64,000 nucleotides of DNA from Planctomycetaceae bacterium. GTDB lineage: Bacteria; Planctomycetota; Phycisphaerae; UBA1845; UTPLA1. Made by a program: the position numbers and the translations under genes. The DNA lies in the NCBI GenBank assembly GCA_006969385.1, contig CP030884.1:5140249-5204248 (forward strand), given 5' to 3'. Position 1 is the stretch's first letter. Every line of letters starts with the position of its first letter. This document shows, in pieces, positions 49,380 through 58,526 of this stretch. Under the pieces are notes generated by a model that did no database searches, was not told the DNA's origin, and worked only from the letters and a program-made list of their open reading frames with translations.

Positions 49380-51347
49380 CTACGACGCCCGGGCCGCAGC
49401 CGGCGCGATACGTCCCAAGCCGGAGCGACGCACCGATTCGCCGACGAACTGCCGATCAATGAACGTACGGTGCCACAGTTCCAAACACAAAAGCCCCCAC
49501 ACGCCCCGCGAAAAGCCGCCGCCGTTTTGCAGATGACGTTCCAGCGCGTCGATATTCCAGAGCCCACGCTGTCGCGCCGCGGCGCTCAACAATGTATCCA
49601 TCACGAAGCTGCGCGTCGGTTCGCGCGACAGCCACTGATTGAGCGGCATGGGAAAACCCATCTTATCCGTGCGATTCGAGACTGCCTGCGGCACGTGCTG
49701 TTGCGCCGCGTCGCGCAAAATGCGTTTGGACGAGCCGCCGCGAAAGCGCATGCGCGGCGACATACGCGTCACCGCATCGACCACGCGATGATCCAACAAC
49801 GGCACGCGCGATTCGAGCGAAACAGCCATCGACACGCGATCTTCCACTTGCAACAGCGCGGGTAATAACCACTTCATATCGAAGCCGGTCATCTTTGAGA
49901 AATAACTGCGCGCACCGCCCGCGTTGAAGTAATGCCGGAAGCGTTCTTTGACCTGCGCCTTTGCCTGTACGTTGAGCGTATCGCCAGCCATGAACGGCGC
50001 GACCCCCTGCGCGCGATCGATCAATCGCAGATAGCGCATGTCCATGTCTTCGAACAAACCGTTCGACCAGAACGACTGTAACAAGCTGGTGTAACCTCCG
50101 AGCATCGGCAGGTTGGGCGCGATCTCATCCCACGTGACGACAAAATTACCCGCGTGTTGTGTGCCATGGATCGCACCTTTTAGACATTGTTCTAAATACG
50201 CCGCCAGATACCTCGCGTAACCGCCGAACAATTCGTCACCGCCCTGCCCGCCCAAGCAGACTTTGACGTGTTGCGCCGCGAGTTGCGATACGGCGAACTG
50301 CGGATAGACGCCCGGCCCCGCAGCCGGTTCGTCCAAGGCGTAGATCAACCGCGGAAGCTCGCGCACAAAGCCATGCTCGTCGGGTCGCACCTCGTGATAG
50401 ACTGCGCGACTGTGCTCGGCTACCAAACGCGCGTAACGCGTCTCGTCAAATGCCTCACCGCCATCAAAGGCTCCTGAGAACACGGACAATTGCGACGCAC
50501 CATTGAGCTGCCGCGCCGCCAAACTCGTCACGACGCTGCTATCCAACCCGCCCGACAGATATGCACCGACCGGCACATCGCTGCGCATACGCAGTGCGAC
50601 GGCATCTTGAAGCAACATTTCAACGCGACGCACGCCACCTTCGTAATCGAAGGCCTCGTCAACTTCGCAACTGATATCCCAATAGCGTGCGATCGTCGGA
50701 CGGCGTTCTTGGAAAGGTCGAAAACTCAGGCACGTGCCCGGCTCTAATCGATGCACGCCCTTAAAAAGCGTTTGATCGCCCAGCAAGAATTGAAACGTAA
50801 GGTACTCGGCCAGCGCATCTTCGTTACGCTGCGGCTCAACCATGCCGCCGGCAATGAGCGCTTTGATTTCCGACGCGAACGAAAACTTGTCATCGTTCAG
50901 CGTCCAGTACAGCGGCTTGATGCCGAGGCGATCGCGGGCCAGCACCAGCCTTTCCGCCCTGGCATCCCAAAGCGCAAACGCAAACATGCCATTGAGCTGC
51001 TCCAAACATTCCAGCCCGCGCTCTTCGTAAAGGTGCAGAATAACTTCGCTATCCGATTGCGTGCGAAAACGATGACGCGTCGCCAAGTCGCGCCGCAGTT
51101 CGATATGGTTATAAATCTCACCGTTGCAGATCAGCCAAACCGTGCCCGATTCGTTTGACAAAGGTTGCCGACCGCCGACGAGATCGATGATCGCAAGCCG
51201 TCGATGCCCCAGCCCGACCGCTCCGTCGACGTGGAAGCCTTCACCATCCGGACCGCGATGGGCCAGCGCCGTCGTCATCGCATGCAGCGCATTGGTATCG
51301 ACCGGTTGGTCGCGGTTGAGATTCAGGCAACCCGCGATGCCGCACAT
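49380..51347 (-). CDS. asnB: Glutamine-hydrolysing asparagine synthase
   Basis: The 655-residue enzyme has the N-terminal glutaminase domain (nucleophile Cys2 in MCGIAGCLNL, LGHRRLAIIDL, ICNGEIYNH, SDSEVILHLYEE). The C-terminal synthase domain holds DVPVGAYLSGGLDSSVV, the ATP-pyrophosphatase P-loop, and GQGGDELFGGYARY. In planctomycetes such enzymes often sit in surface-polysaccharide loci, where they may amidate sugars or uronic acids; here the operon contains a glycosyltransferase and a large membrane protein. GGAG eight bases before the ATG marks the start, and the gene overlaps the end of the upstream glycosyltransferase by 25 bases. Confidence 0.92.
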   Translation of the reverse strand: MCGIAGCLNLNRDQPVDTNALHAMTTALAHRGPDGEGFHVDGAVGLGHRRLAIIDLVGGRQPLSNESGTVWLICNGEIYNHIELRRDLATRHRFRTQSDSEVILHLYEERGLECLEQLNGMFAFALWDARAERLVLARDRLGIKPLYWTLNDDKFSFASEIKALIAGGMVEPQRNEDALAEYLTFQFLLGDQTLFKGVHRLEPGTCLSFRPFQERRPTIARYWDISCEVDEAFDYEGGVRRVEMLLQDAVALRMRSDVPVGAYLSGGLDSSVVTSLAARQLNGASQLSVFSGAFDGGEAFDETRYARLVAEHSRAVYHEVRPDEHGFVRELPRLIYALDEPAAGPGVYPQFAVSQLAAQHVKVCLGGQGGDELFGGYARYLAAYLEQCLKGAIHGTQHAGNFVVTWDEIAPNLPMLGGYTSLLQSFWSNGLFEDMDMRYLRLIDRAQGVAPFMAGDTLNVQAKAQVKERFRHYFNAGGARSYFSKMTGFDMKWLLPALLQVEDRVSMAVSLESRVPLLDHRVVDAVTRMSPRMRFRGGSSKRILRDAAQQHVPQAVSNRTDKMGFPMPLNQWLSREPTRSFVMDTLLSAAARQRGLWNIDALERHLQNGGGFSRGVWGLLCLELWHRTFIDRQFVGESVRRSGLGRIAPAAARAS

Positions 51348-52177
51348 ACGCTGGGCTCCACCGGCTGCAGGGTGGATGGTAGCCGACCCTTCGATTGATC
51401 GTTTGCGTTAATGGATTCGCGCCACTGCCGTCGACAGACGCCGCACCAATTGCCGTACTTCAACGCCAAGAGCACATACCCAAGCGTCGTCGGCCAACTG
51501 GCCATCTTGCTTTCCGATTGTTTGCGATCGTAATGCAACACGTGCGGCGCTTCGCTGAAGCGCGCGCCGAGCATGTCTAGTTTGACGACCTTTTCCAACG
51601 TGCACGAAAAGCCGAGCAGCTTCTGTTCGATAAAGCGATTGCCATAAACGGCGAGGGCACGATCGAGAATTTCCCAACGATACGCGCGATAGCCCGAGGA
51701 GTAGTCGCGCATGCCCTTAATCGGAAAAAACGCCTTCATAAACAGGCCCGCGCCCCAACTGAGCCAATTGCGATAACCGTGCACGCCGGATTGACCGCCG
51801 CCTTCCTGATAGCGCGACGCCACCACGACATCCGCCCCCGCGCGAATCTTTTCGATAAACGACATGATGTACGCCGGATCCTGCGAGTCGTCGCAATCCA
51901 TCCGCACCATCACATCGCCCGCTTGGCCCGCGCTCACGCAATACTCGATGCCGTCGCGAATCGTTTCGCCCAAGCCGCGATTGATCGGATGACGCAGAAT
52001 GGTGAGCGGCATGCCAATGCCATATTGCTCAGCGAGCCTGGCGGTATCATCGCGACTGCCGTCATCGACGAGCACGACTTCATAATTGCGTCCATGCAAC
52101 GCCGCCTTGATGCGCGGCAACAATGTCGGAATCGAAGCCGCCTCGTTGTATGCCGGTAGTAAGACAAAAATCTTCAT
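51323..52177 (-). CDS. Family 2 glycosyltransferase
   Basis: The 284-residue enzyme begins MKIFVLLPAYNEAASI and has VVLVDDGSRDDTARL, a metal-binding RMDCDDSQDP with D-C-D-D, and ASRYQEGGGQSG. The acceptor-side motif is YSSGYRAYRWEIL. It resembles undecaprenyl-phosphate sugar transferases, though a hydrophobic tail is not clear. The ATG at 52177, with AGGTGAGG six bases before it, is preferred to an upstream GTG at 52189 that directly abuts the preceding stop. It sits between the membrane protein and asparagine synthase in one operon. Confidence 0.9.
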   Translation of the reverse strand: MKIFVLLPAYNEAASIPTLLPRIKAALHGRNYEVVLVDDGSRDDTARLAEQYGIGMPLTILRHPINRGLGETIRDGIEYCVSAGQAGDVMVRMDCDDSQDPAYIMSFIEKIRAGADVVVASRYQEGGGQSGVHGYRNWLSWGAGLFMKAFFPIKGMRDYSSGYRAYRWEILDRALAVYGNRFIEQKLLGFSCTLEKVVKLDMLGARFSEAPHVLHYDRKQSESKMASWPTTLGYVLLALKYGNWCGVCRRQWRESINANDQSKGRLPSTLQPVEPSVCAASRVA

Positions 52178-52189
52178 CGCACGCCTCAC

Positions 52190-54067
52190 CTACTCCGCCG
52201 CCGCCAAGTCGTACACCGAAAACGTTTCATTCAAAGCCACGCGCCGAAACGGCAACTGCTTTTCGCGGTCGGTAATTGCCAAACGCACGCCGTAGCGATC
52301 GCGCAGCGTTTCAAACATCGCGCCGTCGCCCGCGTCGTACTTTTCCGCCAACGCGGTCAGCGAATACGTCGTCAGCGAGGCATCTACCTTGCCGTCGATA
52401 CACTGCATCCGCTCGATCAATTCCGGCACCAACCAAGGTCCGTAGGCGTAGGCCGTTAGTTGCTGCCGACACAAAAACGAACCGCGATTCGCCCACGCGC
52501 CGGGGTTGCGCAGCGTGGGCGATGCGACGACCAATTCGCCCTGATTCGAGTGCCGCTCAATGGCAGGTGCCAACTCTGCCAGCGCTCGTGCCTGAGTCGC
52601 TTTTTGCGCCGACAAATGCGTACCCAAATGCCACGCATGCAGGAAGCAAAACAATGCAAGCACCGCCGCCGCAGCAGACAGCAATTGCAACGACCGCACC
52701 TGTCGCGCGGCCCACAGCCAAACGACCGTTAAAGCGAGACAACAAATCAATAATCGCGTGCCAAACGCGAGTTCAATTGAAGATCGCTCAAGCGCGGGCC
52801 ATGCCAACAAACCGAAAACTGCCACGGCCAGCACTGTTAGCACTTTGCCGTGCCGGGTTCGACCTTGAGTGGTTATTACCGTCAGCAAGCCAAGCGCAAT
52901 CCAACCTGCGGCCGCTAGCGCTGGAACGGGCACCCCAATCAAGCCGACAACCGCCAACGGCGCGATCCACGCGCGCACGCTGCAGGCCTGCATTTGCGAA
53001 ACCAACCAATGCAACCCAAACGCCAGCGCAACCACCAACACAAAGCGCGTGCCGCGCCAGAGCGTAAGCTGCGCGATAAAGCGAATCGGATACCAGTCGA
53101 CCAACACGTAGCCAATCGCGAGCAGTGCAACCGCCGCGAGCGACCAGCCCAGCAGAATCGCATGTCGATCCGAAAACGCCTTACCGATCGATTGCCACCC
53201 GACCAAGGCCGGAATTACCAAGCCCGCAAAACCGAGCCACAACTGCCATGGCGATGTGCTCACGTAGATGTGCAGCGGGTAAATCCAATGCGGGAATTGC
53301 CACCACGTGTTCGCGGCCCACGACGCACCGCCCGTCGGCATAGCGCTCAGCGCCCAAACTGCGGTCGGCGCTGCCGCCGCCAAACCCAGCGCTGTGACTT
53401 GCGCCAACCGGCCCCAACGGCGCCGCTTTGTTAAATCCAAAACCGCCGCGCCGAAGACCAGCCCCGCGCCGAATATCGCCAGCGAACCGTGCACGTTGAA
53501 CGCCGCCGCTGATAACAAGATCGCCCAACGATGATGACGGCGAAACGACACTCCGAGCGCGACCAGAATCATCGCCGTCGCCGGATACTCCGGGTTGCAA
53601 ACAAGGCCGACACCACCGCCGCCGCCGAGCGTCGTCGCCAGCACGTTGCCCCAGATCACCGCCGTACTCAGTAACACCGCCGCCAGCGCATCCCGTACGA
53701 GCAGCCATCCGCAAATAAACGTCGCCAAGCCAAGCAGCATCAACTCGCCCACATACAGGCTCGTCAGCAGCGTCATGCGATCGACGTATTGATGCAGCGT
53801 CGCAATCAGCGGGTAATACACGCTATACAGTCGCGGGTTGAGTTCCGCGTTAATCGTTCCAGCGAACTGATCCGGTGCTTGGGTCCACGCCAAGTATTCC
53901 GCAAGTTGACCATCCCATTGAAAGTGCGCGGGCAAATCCGGCACGCGTAACACGCCGAACACCAACGCGCTCAGCGTGCAAAACACCGCCCCCGACCAAA
54001 CCAACCGACGATTACCCGCCGTCGCCGATGCTTTCTGAGGCTCAAATGGATGTTCGGTGACTGTCAA
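52190..54067 (-). CDS. Multi-pass membrane protein, GT-C-like
   Basis: The 625-residue protein has about twelve membrane segments between residues 22 and 500 and a soluble C-terminal region of about 110 residues that includes ASPTLRNPGAWANRGSFLCRQQLTAYAYGPWLVPELIERM. The first loop, FQWDGQLAEYLAWTQAP, has an acidic residue as in GT-C enzymes or polysaccharide polymerases, but no clear family motif is present. Start is a TTG at 54067 with AGGA seven bases upstream; no ATG or GTG fits better. It is the first gene of the operon with a glycosyltransferase and asparagine synthase, so a role in surface glycan assembly is likely. Confidence 0.7.
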   Translation of the reverse strand: MTVTEHPFEPQKASATAGNRRLVWSGAVFCTLSALVFGVLRVPDLPAHFQWDGQLAEYLAWTQAPDQFAGTINAELNPRLYSVYYPLIATLHQYVDRMTLLTSLYVGELMLLGLATFICGWLLVRDALAAVLLSTAVIWGNVLATTLGGGGGVGLVCNPEYPATAMILVALGVSFRRHHRWAILLSAAAFNVHGSLAIFGAGLVFGAAVLDLTKRRRWGRLAQVTALGLAAAAPTAVWALSAMPTGGASWAANTWWQFPHWIYPLHIYVSTSPWQLWLGFAGLVIPALVGWQSIGKAFSDRHAILLGWSLAAVALLAIGYVLVDWYPIRFIAQLTLWRGTRFVLVVALAFGLHWLVSQMQACSVRAWIAPLAVVGLIGVPVPALAAAGWIALGLLTVITTQGRTRHGKVLTVLAVAVFGLLAWPALERSSIELAFGTRLLICCLALTVVWLWAARQVRSLQLLSAAAAVLALFCFLHAWHLGTHLSAQKATQARALAELAPAIERHSNQGELVVASPTLRNPGAWANRGSFLCRQQLTAYAYGPWLVPELIERMQCIDGKVDASLTTYSLTALAEKYDAGDGAMFETLRDRYGVRLAITDREKQLPFRRVALNETFSVYDLAAAE

Positions 54068-54234
54068 TTGACGATCCTGATGCAGTTACCATTGATGGCG
54101 CGCAGCGACGGCGCGCGATCGAAGGCTTACCTGCATCAATATCGGCGGAATGTGCGACAGTTGGCCGCGCCGAAGTGGCTAAACCGCGCGCGGCGCGAAT
54201 GCTGCAGCCATCGCGCAAATCGTGCGCCCGCGAT

Positions 54235-54987
54235 TCAGCGCACCGAAGACAATTGAATCAATCCGATGCGTTCCAAATCTCCCGGGCAGGGCCGCACCAT
54301 CCGCACGCCCGCCGCGCGATAGGCCGCCCAGCTATACTTGTCGCGCCACGAAACGGGTGACACATATACATGCCGGTCGCGCCGCGCTTCGGCGGGTAGC
54401 ACCTGCAATCGCTCGTTGTATCGCCGCTGCATCGTCGCCAGCCGACCGCTCGTCGCCGCGTCGCATCGGTCGGACGAATCCCACCGCGCCAGTCCCGTCT
54501 CGATCAACATCTCGTTGACCGATTGTCGCTCGTATTGTTTTTCGTAATGCCGAATCGTCAGTGGGTGCGGCAGTTTATACTTGTCTTTGCAGTAGTAGTT
54601 TTTGCCCTTCTTGTAAAATGCTTCGACGCCGTCACCGACATCGACGATTTCAACCTCGCTGCCGATCAGTTTCGATGCTTGCCGCACGCCGTCCGGCTCG
54701 TGGGTATCGCTCACCGGCCGCATGGCAATGCCCGCAAGTCGGTAGCGACGACCGTTGGCAAGCACGATATGGCCGTCGGTTTCGAGGCGATCGAAATCCT
54801 TCGGCCAACTGAGCGGCTGATTCTCTAGTATCACCGGCCCAAACCAGAGCAACGGCTCTGAGGTTGAAGTGCTGCAACCGACCAGACTTAACCCGATGAG
54901 AAGACCAACGATGGCGAAAGCGCCAGGCACCCCGACACCGGATGCCCGAAGGTCGGGTGCACCTACCACTCCGGCACTGTCGGACAT
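54235..54987 (-). CDS. Lipoprotein with staphylococcal-nuclease-like domain
   Basis: From the ATG at 54987 the product has 250 residues and a lipobox (SLVGC, Cys38). Residues about 70-180 have the strand order of the SNase fold: HIVLANGRRYRLAGIAMRP, GVRQASKLIGSEVEIVDVGDGVEAFYKKGKNYY, and SVNEMLIETGLARW. The usual catalytic Arg-Glu-Arg set is not clear, so nuclease activity is doubtful. The last 60 residues are basic. The longer open frame starts upstream in a repeat and is rejected. Confidence 0.6.
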   Translation of the reverse strand: MSDSAGVVGAPDLRASGVGVPGAFAIVGLLIGLSLVGCSTSTSEPLLWFGPVILENQPLSWPKDFDRLETDGHIVLANGRRYRLAGIAMRPVSDTHEPDGVRQASKLIGSEVEIVDVGDGVEAFYKKGKNYYCKDKYKLPHPLTIRHYEKQYERQSVNEMLIETGLARWDSSDRCDAATSGRLATMQRRYNERLQVLPAEARRDRHVYVSPVSWRDKYSWAAYRAAGVRMVRPCPGDLERIGLIQLSSVR

Positions 54988-55020
54988 ATGCGCGCGACCC
55001 GACTGTCGCCAAGGCATGCC

Positions 55021-55052
55021 GGGTGCCCCTGCCCCTCTGGGGATAGGGGACT
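55021..55052 (+). repeat. Dispersed 32-base palindromic repeat, copy 2
   Basis: The 32 bases match 26107-26138 with two mismatches. They lie 33 bases upstream of the lipoprotein start codon, in the divergent region with the toroid protein gene. C-rich and G-rich blocks allow hairpin formation. Confidence 0.6.
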
Positions 55053-55243
55053 TCACCGCACAACCCAGACCAACCCGTTCATTCACTCGCATTTCCGTGT
55101 GCGCGCTCAACTCAATCCCCACCTTCTGCAATAATTCCGCCACAGGGTGTTAATTCACCGCCGCCGTGCCATACAATCACGTGCCGACGCTCCCAACCTC
55201 GCCATGTCTTAACATCGGCACAACGACCCCAAGGCAGCCAAGC

Positions 55244-57028
55244 ATGCCGTCCTCTATTCAGCGCGTTTGTTTCATTCTTGGCTGTATTACAGCCTCTACG
55301 CCGATTATCTCCCCCGCTGTCCACGCGCAGGTCGAACAAAACCCGCTCGGCAATCGCCCCCAACGTTCCCATCGCGACGCCATCAAACGCTTCGGTGGCA
55401 GCCGCGAAACCGAACGTGCCGTCGCCGACGGTCTCGCCTGGCTAGCGGCCCATCAACAATCCAACGGTGTTTGGAATCGCACGCGCTTCGAGCGCCAATG
55501 CCCGCGCAACGATCGCTGCGGTCAGGAAGCCCTCGACTTTGCCGGCGACGCCATCGATGTCGGCCTGAGTGCATTGGCTTCGCTCGCCTTTCTCGGCGCG
55601 GGCTACACCCACGAAGAAGGCCCGTACGCCGAAACGCTTTCCAAGTCCTTCAGTTACATTCTCGCCCAACAAGATCGCAGCGGTTCGTTCGCGCCGCGCA
55701 GCGGTTTTCAAATCTATAACGACGCGGTCGCCACGTTGGCCATCGCCGAGTGCTACGCGCTGTCCAAAGACCCGATTCTGAAAAAGCCACTCGAACGCGC
55801 CGTCGCGCATCTCGTGCGCGCCCAACAACCGCGCGGCGGTTGGGACTACACCGCCCGTCAGACCAATCGAAACGACAGCAGCATCACGGGATGGGTGGTC
55901 GTTGCCCTGAAATCGGCGCACGCCGTTGGTATCGAGGTGCCGCTTGCCACGCGCTTAAAAATCATCCGCCACTTCGATCGCGCAACCGAACCCGATGGTC
56001 GCGTGTGGTATGCCGATCGCAAAAAGAATCCGAAGCCCGGCCAAAATCGCGTTCACATCAAACGCCGGTACGGCCCTGCGATGGTTGCGACCGGTTTATT
56101 CACGCGTGCCGTGTTGGGCTTACGCATCGACGACGAGATTGCGCAATTGCAGACCGCGCGATTGCTGCGCGACCTACCCGAAATTGATAAGTTGCAAGAG
56201 CGCGACGGCGACGGTTTGCACAGCGAGTATTACTGGTATTACGGCACGCTCGCGCTCTTCAACATTGGCGGCGATGCGTGGCGTGATTGGAATGTCGCGC
56301 TGCGCTCGGCGCTGCTCGAATATCAGGAGCGACCGACCGACGCCAAAAATAATAACCGCCATGCTTACGGTAGTTGGCCGGCCTTCGGGCTCGGTTGGGG
56401 CAAATGGGGACGAACCGGTGGCCGCATATACTCGACGGCCATCAACACGCTGACGCTGGAAATCTATTACCGTTACGTACCGTCGTATCTCGCGCCGCAG
56501 AGCATTATCTCACCGCGCGAATTGCGAGACTTGGTCGATAACGCCGACCGTGATGAACAGGAAGAACTGGTTAGTCTCGCCGCTCGCTTTCACGGCGATA
56601 TCGCCGAACCAACGTTGCTCGATTTATTGCAGGCAACCAACCCCGATGCACGCCTGGACGCGGCCATCGAACTAGCAGCATTGGGCTCGCCGGTGGTCGT
56701 CAATCAACTCAGAGCCGCCCGCGATCGGGTCGACAAGAAACTTCGTAAGCGCATCGACAAAGCACTCGTCAATGTTGTCAACATCCCGGCAGGTACCACC
56801 TACGGTCGTGTCACTGCCGTCAAGCTCGCCGCCCATGCATTCTTATTCAAGGTCGGTGACAACCGCGTGTTTTACGATCAACGTGTCAATGTCGTGCGCG
56901 ATGAGCAAGTGATCGCCACCGGCGTCATCAACCGTCGCTTCAGCGGCCACGATGCCGCGGCCTGCCGCATCGTCACGATGACGAAAGACATCAAAGAAGG
57001 CGACCGCGTGGTGGCGGCGGGAGATTAG
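55244..57028 (+). CDS. Exported alpha/alpha-toroid protein (prenyltransferase/squalene-cyclase-like repeats)
   Basis: From the ATG at 55244 the product has 594 residues: a signal peptide (to HA at about 28), then a domain of about 350 residues with repeated G-x-W or F motifs. ALDFAGDAIDVGLSALASLAFLGAGY, AVATLAIAECYAL, AVAHLVRAQQPRGGWDYT and SSITGWVVVALKSAH are typical of terpene-cyclase-like toroids. Catalytic DXDD is not present. The C-terminal region (440-594) has HEAT-like pieces and a small beta domain. Such proteins are common, exported and uncharacterised in planctomycetes. The start at 55166 is rejected because it puts a non-signal stretch ahead of the signal peptide. Confidence 0.75.
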   Translation: MPSSIQRVCFILGCITASTPIISPAVHAQVEQNPLGNRPQRSHRDAIKRFGGSRETERAVADGLAWLAAHQQSNGVWNRTRFERQCPRNDRCGQEALDFAGDAIDVGLSALASLAFLGAGYTHEEGPYAETLSKSFSYILAQQDRSGSFAPRSGFQIYNDAVATLAIAECYALSKDPILKKPLERAVAHLVRAQQPRGGWDYTARQTNRNDSSITGWVVVALKSAHAVGIEVPLATRLKIIRHFDRATEPDGRVWYADRKKNPKPGQNRVHIKRRYGPAMVATGLFTRAVLGLRIDDEIAQLQTARLLRDLPEIDKLQERDGDGLHSEYYWYYGTLALFNIGGDAWRDWNVALRSALLEYQERPTDAKNNNRHAYGSWPAFGLGWGKWGRTGGRIYSTAINTLTLEIYYRYVPSYLAPQSIISPRELRDLVDNADRDEQEELVSLAARFHGDIAEPTLLDLLQATNPDARLDAAIELAALGSPVVVNQLRAARDRVDKKLRKRIDKALVNVVNIPAGTTYGRVTAVKLAAHAFLFKVGDNRVFYDQRVNVVRDEQVIATGVINRRFSGHDAAACRIVTMTKDIKEGDRVVAAGD

Positions 57029-57094
57029 CTTTCCATCGACAAGATGCGAGCACCGAATTCATCTAGACCACTTCACGAATGACTGCGCCCCCGA

Positions 57095-57160
57095 GTGATT
57101 TGTCGGCAGCCACCCGCTATTATCCGGTGCCACAGTGCAGCCGTCGCTCTCAAACGTGAA
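57095..57160 (-). repeat. Dispersed 66-base intergenic repeat, copy B
   Basis: This copy is inverted relative to 22379-22444, with five mismatches in 66 bases. The central hairpin of copy A is spoiled here by two of the mismatches, so copy B looks partly decayed. It lies 66 bases after the toroid protein gene. Confidence 0.75.
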
Positions 57161-57317
57161 CTGGTATAGATTTCGTCGTTGATAGCCCGCATGAAACCGC
57201 TCGATAACGCGAATTTGATCGCGAAAAAATTGCTTGATAACTACTTTCCTGGTGCAAACACTGCGTGCCTGCAACCTGAAAGTCGAGCGGATGAAGCATA
57301 AAGAAATGCGATTCAAT

Positions 57318-57414
57318 ACGCCGAAGGCGTTACGCCCACTAGCCCAGGGTTGACGCCGCAGGCGGCTACCCTGGGTACCTGCAGCAACAAACACATTCAA
57401 CCCCAACGGGGTTG
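57318..57414 (-). repeat. Composite element of three stacked hairpins
   Basis: Hairpin 1 is ACGCC-GAA-GGCGT (57318-57330). Hairpin 2 is nested: CCCAGGGT (57343-57350) with ACCCTGGG (57368-57375), and inside GCCGC-AG-GCGGC (57355-57366). Hairpin 3 is CAACCCC-AAC-GGGGTTG (57398-57414). All stems are perfect. I recall similar ACCCTGGG and CAACCCC modules dispersed in planctomycete and verrucomicrobial genomes. Confidence 0.7.
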
Positions 57415-57650
57415 CGCCGATTCGACGCACGACAAAGCGCGAACTCGCAATGAACGCCCGGGACACAAAAACTACGCACCTGTGATTTGCTGTACATGCG
57501 TCTCGATGAAATAATTCCGCGTAAGAGGTGGCGACGACTAAGAAAATAGCATCGAGAAAATCGCACGACAGAATCGCGATTAAGCATTCTCGCAATGCGA
57601 AATCACGACCACCCCATACGCGCAACTTTTCAATTGCAACGCATTTGACC

Positions 57651-58436
57651 ATGGACATCACCCAACTCGCCCAAGCCCTTAAAGACCGCTTCGAAACCGA
57701 CCGCTTCTTCGGCGCCGATGCGCTGCCGATTCGCATACCAACGGCGACCCCACAAAACCAAACGACGGCGCGCTCTTCCCAATCGAACCAACTCGTTATT
57801 CGCCTGCAACAACTCAACGATGCCACGATCAACGAACGCGTCGAGCTTCTGCGCGTTATCGATAACGAAGAAGTCAAAAGCTGCACCAAATGCGGCCTGC
57901 ATCAAACACGCAATAAGACCGTCTTCGGTGTCGGGCATGCCGCCGCGCGACTCATGTTCGTCGGTGAAGGCCCCGGTCGCGATGAGAACGCCAGCGGCGA
58001 ACCCTTCGTCGGCAAGGCCGGTCAACTGCTGACCAAAATGATCGAAGCAGGCATGGGCCTCAAGCGCGAAGATGTGTACATCTGCAACATCGTCAAATGT
58101 TGGCCGCCCAACAATCGCAACCCCGCCCCCGACGAAGTGCACGCCTGCAAAAACTATTTGCTGCGTCAAATCGAGATCATCAACCCCGAAGTCATCGTCG
58201 CCCTCGGTGCCCCCGCCGCCCAAACGCTGCTCGGCACCAGCGACGGCATCGGTCGCCTACGCTCCAACTGGCACGACTTCTACGTCAGCGGCACCCGCCT
58301 CGTCGGCGACCCCATCCCCGTGATGCCGACCTACCATCCCGCTTATCTATTGCGCAGCCCGGATGAAAAGAAAAAGAGCTGGGCGGATTTGAAGATGGTA
58401 ATGGCGAAGCTGGAGTTGCCGGTGCCGGGGCGGTAA
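57651..58436 (+). CDS. Uracil-DNA glycosylase, family 4/5 type
   Basis: The 261-residue enzyme removes uracil from DNA. The iron-sulfur-type UDG layout is visible: CTKCGLHQTRNKTVFG (about 75-90) with two cysteines, LMFVGEGPGRDENASGEPFVGKAGQLL as motif I, YICNIVKCWPPNNRNP with further cysteines, and PVMPTYHPAYLLR as the final His motif. HACKNYL adds another cysteine. Motif I has GEGPGRDE in place of the GEAPGxxE of family 4, which is a mild variation. The N-terminal 70 residues are an extra, charged region. The ATG at 57651 is chosen because the longer frame starts inside the intergenic repeats. It stands alone. Confidence 0.9.
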   Translation: MDITQLAQALKDRFETDRFFGADALPIRIPTATPQNQTTARSSQSNQLVIRLQQLNDATINERVELLRVIDNEEVKSCTKCGLHQTRNKTVFGVGHAAARLMFVGEGPGRDENASGEPFVGKAGQLLTKMIEAGMGLKREDVYICNIVKCWPPNNRNPAPDEVHACKNYLLRQIEIINPEVIVALGAPAAQTLLGTSDGIGRLRSNWHDFYVSGTRLVGDPIPVMPTYHPAYLLRSPDEKKKSWADLKMVMAKLELPVPGR

Positions 58437-58526
58437 TAGTGCTTTGAGTTGAGAATTTGAATTGGTGTAATCAATCAGAAGAAGATTCGCCAACAGATAT
58501 AGAATTCAATATTTGAGTTGGATGCA

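Larger units (their letters stand above)
57029..57650. other. Repeat-rich intergenic region
   Basis: These 622 bases contain two repeat elements (57095-57160 and 57318-57414) described separately. No gene is supported. A long minus-strand frame across the region (57059-57889) merely runs through repeats and antisense to the uracil-DNA glycosylase. Confidence 0.6.

Noticed and set aside
52276..53067. Plus-strand frame of 263 codons
   Set aside because: Antisense to the membrane protein at 52190-54067; Pro/Arg/Thr-rich and without motif.
57059..57889. Minus-strand frame of 276 codons
   Set aside because: It crosses two hairpin repeats and then runs antisense to the uracil-DNA glycosylase; content is not protein-like.
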